A program made the translations under genes and the position numbers. Shown here piece after piece: positions 59,861-64,000 of a stretch of DNA of 64,000 bases. The notes under the pieces are model-generated. The model made no database searches and was not told the DNA's origin. It saw nothing but the letters and a program-made list of their open reading frames with translations. How positions within the stretch are numbered: the first letter of the stretch is position 1; each line of letters starts with the position of its first letter. Origin of the DNA: Siphonodentalium dalli (Eukaryota; Mollusca; Scaphopoda; Gadilida; Siphonodentaliidae). Where the stretch lies: NCBI GenBank assembly GCA_032622095.1, contig CP136061.1, positions 13,531,287-13,595,286 on the forward strand, given 5' to 3'.

Positions 59861-60289
59861 GGATATTGAATATAGTTTGGTGAGTTTGCTTTGAGATATT
59901 TGCTTTTAGTTATTTTCTTTCGGTCCGAAATTCAGATCCACGAATTCATTGATTAATTCACCATGAACCAGTACAGGTTATGCATATTATAGGCAAGATG
60001 TGCGTATGTTCATACAGCATTTATTCCGCAGTTATGAGCTACAAATTCCAATCCCAGATTAACACCTTATATTAATTCCGAAAAAATGTTCTACTTTCAA
60101 TAATCATACAGTTTGAGACATAGTGTGATGGGTGAATGACAATTCGTTAATGTTATGGTAAAAGCGTCAAATTTGGCACACATGTATAAAACATGAATAT
60201 AAGTCATTTTGCTATATAGTAGGGCGGTTAACTGCATACATTCTGCAAATGGTGATACAAGCATGAAAGTTGGCACGAATGATCAGTAC

Positions 60290-60560
60290 CCATAACTGAT
60301 CACATAAAAACCGGGGGCCACGCAAAAATCCAAAATGGCCGCCATTTTTCAAGATGGCCGCCAAAAGTCGCCGTCACAATTCAGGATTTCCCCATTTACG
60401 CATCAATTTTGGGGTTTTAAATGGTCAAACACCACCAATTATATATATATAATGTGTCAAAATTGATAACTGAACCAATTTAATGAATTATAAATATAAA
60501 ATAGCTACAAATTTACAAGTCTGTTAACAAAATGGCCGCCAAAATACTATTTTGTTTATT
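60290..60560. repeat. GGCCGCCA-rich dispersed repeat
   Basis: AAATGGCCGCCATTTTTCAA, AGATGGCCGCCAAAAG and AAATGGCCGCCAAAATA occur near 60332, 60352 and 60530. The motif resembles the GGCxGCCATTTTGG family of the introns. Confidence 0.45.
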
Positions 60561-60659
60561 ATTTTCAGATATTTTACTTTATGCATATATCAACTTTTCA
60601 AACTTATATTTCTTGATATAATATGTGTTTATCAGAAGTTTTTATGATATTGTAACATG

Positions 60660-60870
60660 CAACCGGGGGTATAAACTAACCGAGTGGTCTAACGACTGCA
60701 TGCCATAAAAAGGAATATGATTTTGACTCGTGGGTCGCCCAGACGCCCAAGGGGATTTTAATGTCTGGGTTGATTCTAAATAAAGTTGCTGCCACAACCC
60801 TTATTTTTCTAAGTGCTCAAGGGAAACACTACACTATACCCCTCCCTATACCTAATGGGACATGGTCTCG
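60660..60870 (+). mobile_element. Possible tRNA-derived SINE head
   Basis: TAACCGAGTGGTCT (60677-60690) resembles the A box of a Leu/Ser-type tRNA, and GATTTTGACTCG (60719-60730) resembles a degenerate B box at about the right distance. The rest does not fold as a clear tRNA, so a SINE is more likely than a functional gene. Confidence 0.35.
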
Positions 60871-60885
60871 GCCTCCCTACCGGTC

Positions 60886-61130
60886 AATAGAGACTGACAG
60901 TCTCCAGCTAACTGTCTATTAAGTTCTGCCCGTGGCAGGACTTTGGCAGTTTTAACCTCGTAAAACTGCACACTTAGTCTCTATACACTACAGACTTGGC
61001 CTTGCCAATCAGTAAACACAATGGAGACCGACAGTTTCCAGATAACTGTCTATTCAAGTTCTGCCCGTGGCAGGACTTTGGCAGTTTTAACCTCGTAAAA
61101 CTGCCCACTTTAGTCTCTATATACTTCCAA
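60886..61130. repeat. ~105-bp direct duplication
   Basis: 60888-60990 and 61020-61128 share CTAACTGTCTATT, GTTCTGCCCGTGGCAGGACT and TTAACCTCGTAAAACTGC. Each unit has a CCTGCC / GGCAGG-type hairpin. The relation to the SINE-like head is open. Confidence 0.75.
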
Positions 61131-61140
61131 GGATAACCGC

Positions 61141-63395
61141 CCCATGCATCCGGACATGCCTGTAGCGGAAGACATGCTCGTAGCGGAATAACCACTTGGC
61201 CCGCAATTTGCACACCGTTCACGGCTAGACACATGTTGCACCGAAACCAACACATACCAGTGGTTGACGGTGGTGGTATTTTTTGTGGCTATAATTTGCC
61301 CAACTGTACATCAAACTTTTTTAAACATGGACGCAATTTAATCCTATTTTTTTACCGGGAAGTTAGGCCAAAAATTGTGGCAAAATTTGCATTTCTTATA
61401 TAAAATTACGATTTCTGTGGTAACAGTCCAGACAATCTAGTCTTTGCATAGATTGCTATTTCCGCGGATATTCCCTTAATATAATAGACAACATTTCCAG
61501 TCATGTATCTACATTTTCCATAGTAAAAAATAACCATATATGCAGGTCATAGCAAGAAAATATGGCATGTCTATAGCAGTGGTATGACATGTCTATAGCA
61601 ACAGCGATTTTATAATGATGTGCTCGTAGCAGATTTGCTTTTAGGATAATTTCATCACCTAGGCCTTTTTAAAAGCTAAAACGCAACGCTAATCATGTGG
61701 ATAGTAGTAATCAAGCCCGAGTCGAAAGAGTCATTTGGTTAAATGCATGAAAAATAAGTAGTGGCATTCAAAATGACATGCATGCTCGTCTTCATGTATG
61801 GACACTATATTATTGTGTAGAGCGCAAATTCGTAATATAATATTGGGATTTGACAACAAAGTTTATTGAAAAGATGCAAAATTAGTGATGTTCCACACGC
61901 GTCTGTTTCGAATATGCTGATCGGTAATGAAAAAACGACTGACTCGATGGCTGAGTGGTCTATAATATCTGGTAATAGTCGCGCTAAAATACTTTTGCAC
62001 ATTTGATTAACAGCTGTGGATCGGTATCATTCAGGCACTTTTTGCAATTACATATTTTATTTATTTGAACATATAACATAAATGTGAAATACTATTAAAA
62101 TCACAGAGGTCACTAATCGTTTAAATGTTTATTCTGAGCAATCTGTAGACGAACTTTTTCGGAAGGAGTTTCTAAAGGATGTTTGATAACTTTACACCCT
62201 CTTGTGCGATGTTCATAACAAACATTTTCAATTACTGCAGGCGATTTATTTCAATAAAACTATAAACTAATATTGTACAGTGTATATATTAATACGATTA
62301 GTGGCCACCTTGTCTAAAAGAACGGAAAACTACTTTTCACCCGAGAAACATAATATATATGAGGTATTTGCCTTTAAAATATATAAATTAATGAATGTAT
62401 ATAAAGACTCTGTCTAAATCTAAAATGAATAAACGTATTTGATCACTAAATTATGAGGCAATCTGCTTTTAAAAATATATAATATATGTATAAAAAAGAC
62501 TCTTATCTGAGATTAACGTATTTGATAACTAAAATATGAGCCATTTTGCTTTTCAAAATAAACAATAAAGGTATAAAAATGCTCTTATCTCAGATTAAAA
62601 TTAAACGGAATTTACAACTAAAATATGAGGCATTCGCATTAAAAGGGACACTAAGACTGCAAGTTTGTTTTACGAAGCATAAAGATATAAAGGCTATAAT
62701 AGACAAGTCTGGTCGTACCCTTAGTAGAATGGGTGACATAAAATCCATCGAGGGAGACCTGGGAGTGGTGGTAGGTTCTCTTAATCAATGCACTCGTTGA
62801 TCAGATACACTTCATATGGAAGACCCAAACTGGGCTTGCAATCTATCTAGACGCTCTTTTTAGTTGACAAAAGTGTGATTCTCTCGCATATACACATATT
62901 TTATATAATGCTACGAGCATAACACCAGATGCTACGAGCACATCATACCAAGTTTTACGTTTGCTATAGACATACACCAAAATCGAGTGAGTGCCTCCAT
63001 GGAAACTAATTTTTCGAGCACTAATATGATTGACATCGCAAATATGTCCAGTTCATTTTGAAGCTAAGATGTCATACTTTGATAGACTGTATGTTATATA
63101 ATGCGTCAATGCAAAGATTCATTAAAATTTGATAAAACTTATATCGAGTAAGTATTTCAGGTCATAATTTTCGTATAAAACCCGATTATCAAACAGAAAT
63201 ATGCAAATTGAGGAAACAACAACCGTTCATTTATGTAGACCGATTATCGCTGTTAACGTTTAAAAAAAATCAAGGTAAAATAAACCGTGTTTTTATGACA
63301 TAACTTACAACTAAAGATGATGTGCAAATCGCGGGCTATGTGGTTATTCCGCTACGAGCATGTCTTCCGCTACGAGCATGTCCGGAGGCATGGGT
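61141..63395. mobile_element. 2.25-kb element with ~73-bp terminal inverted repeats
   Basis: 61141-61213 (CCCATGCATCCGGACATGCC, GACATGCTCGTAGCGGAATA) is the near reverse complement of 63322-63395. Subterminal copies of GCTCGTAGC occur inside (about 61621 inverted to 62920 and 62938). The interior is AT-rich, with tandem ~90-bp repeats at 62359-62640. The only longer frame (62546-62800) has no recognised domain, so the element appears non-autonomous or decayed. Confidence 0.65.
62359..62640. repeat. ~90-bp tandem repeat inside the TIR element
   Basis: ATGAGGYAWTYTGC-like words at 62359, 62454, 62536 and 62627 are each followed by TTTTAAAATATA and GACTCTTATCTGAGATTAA-like words. Confidence 0.6.
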
Positions 63396-63539
63396 GATAA
63401 CACCTTAATTAATTAAGCTTTTATGCTTCGATCTTAAAAGATTCGAGCTTTTGCTTCGAGCACTTAGGCTTCGAGTTATCTTACATTGAATTGAGCCGTG
63501 ACCCAACTGATGTTCTCCGGGTCTGAGACCTCCTTTTAT

Positions 63540-63665
63540 ACCCATCTCAGGGCACCTGGTGGCACAAAGTTGCAACCAATCAGAATCGTTGAAACCCAGC
63601 CAATCACAGGCTAGCTTGAGAGCACCGATCTGCTTCTATATTTGTGATAGGGGATTTCCCTTTTT
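63540..63665 (+). promoter_or_regulatory. Promoter-like cluster: two CCAAT boxes, TATA-like and kappaB-like site
   Basis: CAACCAATCAG (CCAAT at 63576) and CAGCCAATCAC (CCAAT at 63600) both match the NF-Y consensus context. CTATATTT at 63636-63643 is TATA-like at a plausible distance. GGGATTTCCC (63651-63660) fits the kappaB consensus GGGRNWYYCC. A promoter reading rightwards is possible; the frame at 63644-63910 follows but is not recognised. Confidence 0.35.
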
Positions 63666-63910
63666 GCTCGCAGTCTAATTTTAATTATGGCAATTCCAAG
63701 GTATTATGGAATTCGGAAATTCCTATTTCACCTGAATATTTAATTACAGTTATGCACAAGAAGTTCATTGATAACTATAATTTGGGCTATTGGAAGTATT
63801 TGGACGGGAATAGATTCATACTCCGAAGACGAGGTGAGTGTGAGTGCGGCCATGTATTCGTAATGCAAAAATATGCCGTCATATTTTTGGATCAAAACTC
63901 ACTTATTTGA
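63644..63910 (+). other. Unidentified open frame after the promoter-like cluster
   Basis: Eighty-eight codons with RRRGECECGHVFVMQK near the end, including a Cys-x-Cys-x-x-His cluster. No family is recognised, and its ATG overlaps the TATA-like word, so transcription from that site would not include this start. It may be fortuitous or part of an exon. Confidence 0.2.
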
Positions 63911-64000
63911 CTTTTCCTCGGGTTGGCATTTGTTCGGGGTAATATAGTGATGTATACCCGACAATTGCCTTATAATTTCAACAAATGGGACCTTGTTGTT

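Noticed and set aside
61935-61990. tRNA gene suggested by GGCTGAGTGGTCTATAAT
   Set aside because: It has an A-box-like word only; no B box, acceptor pairing or anticodon stem could be found.

Overview
This window looks like nuclear DNA from an invertebrate animal, most likely a mollusc and probably a bivalve. Coding density is very low, the sequence is AT-rich, and most of it is repeat sequence of animal type: Ty3/gypsy, Penelope-like and LINE retroelements, Helitron-like units, foldback elements and MITEs, and many minisatellites. Assignment to bivalves is inference from this repeat style and from the one host gene, which belongs to the HSPA12 (HSP70-12) family that is expanded in bivalves.

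Host gene. One gene runs on the minus strand across about 50 kb. Three coding exons can be read. Exon A (52531-52827, with 5' UTR to 52897) carries the start codon and the DFGTTYSG phosphate-1 loop. Exon B (33390-33608) carries the VLTVPAIW block. Exon C (2489-2639) carries IALEPEAAAIYC and the start of the phosphate-2 loop. All three are flanked by GT/AG sites and join in phase (0, 0, then phase 1 into an unseen next exon). The introns are 18.9 kb and 30.7 kb. The rest of the protein lies beyond the left edge. Everything right of 52897 is upstream sequence or an intron in the 5' UTR.

Intron between exons B and C (2640-33389). It holds a broken env-bearing Ty3/gypsy retroelement on the plus strand: LTR/PBS at about 3.56-3.89 kb, an unexplained leader ORF at 4.28-4.70, gag 4.8-5.96, protease 6.5, RT/RNase H 7.1-8.5, integrase 8.8-9.7, env 11.4-13.7. 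The env is split by a 766-bp TA-flanked MITE. A fragment of a foldback element follows (13.7-14.5), then a 175-bp tandem repeat, ~300-bp repeats, a palindromic MITE, an array of CTTAAG-centred palindromes, and a 3.3-kb foldback element (17.3-20.6) whose arms contain minisatellites in opposite orientations. Further right are a LINE 3' tail (23.1 kb), a copy of a dispersed repeat in each orientation (21.1 and 26.4 kb), and long stretches with nothing recognisable.

Intron between exons A and B (33609-52530). It contains several tandem repeats (34.1-34.7, 36.1-36.4, 43.4-44.5, 44.5-45.5 and 49.0-49.6 kb), the second MITE copy (37.5-38.3), a PC4-like ORF remnant (38.6-38.9), a Helitron-like unit (39.0-39.6), a 5'-truncated Penelope-like element joined head to head to an inverted partial copy of itself (39.7-41.6), a foldback MITE (41.6-42.2), a segmental duplication of three modules (45.5-49.0), and a head-to-tail train of three Helitron-like units (51.0-52.3).

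Right flank (52.9-64 kb). A 69-bp minisatellite (53.6-53.9), a long palindrome (59.5-59.9), a possible tRNA-derived SINE (60.66 kb), a 2.25-kb terminal-inverted-repeat element (61.1-63.4), and a promoter-like cluster with two CCAAT boxes and a kappaB-like site (63.57-63.66). No intact RNA gene, CRISPR array or complete mobile-element gene was seen.
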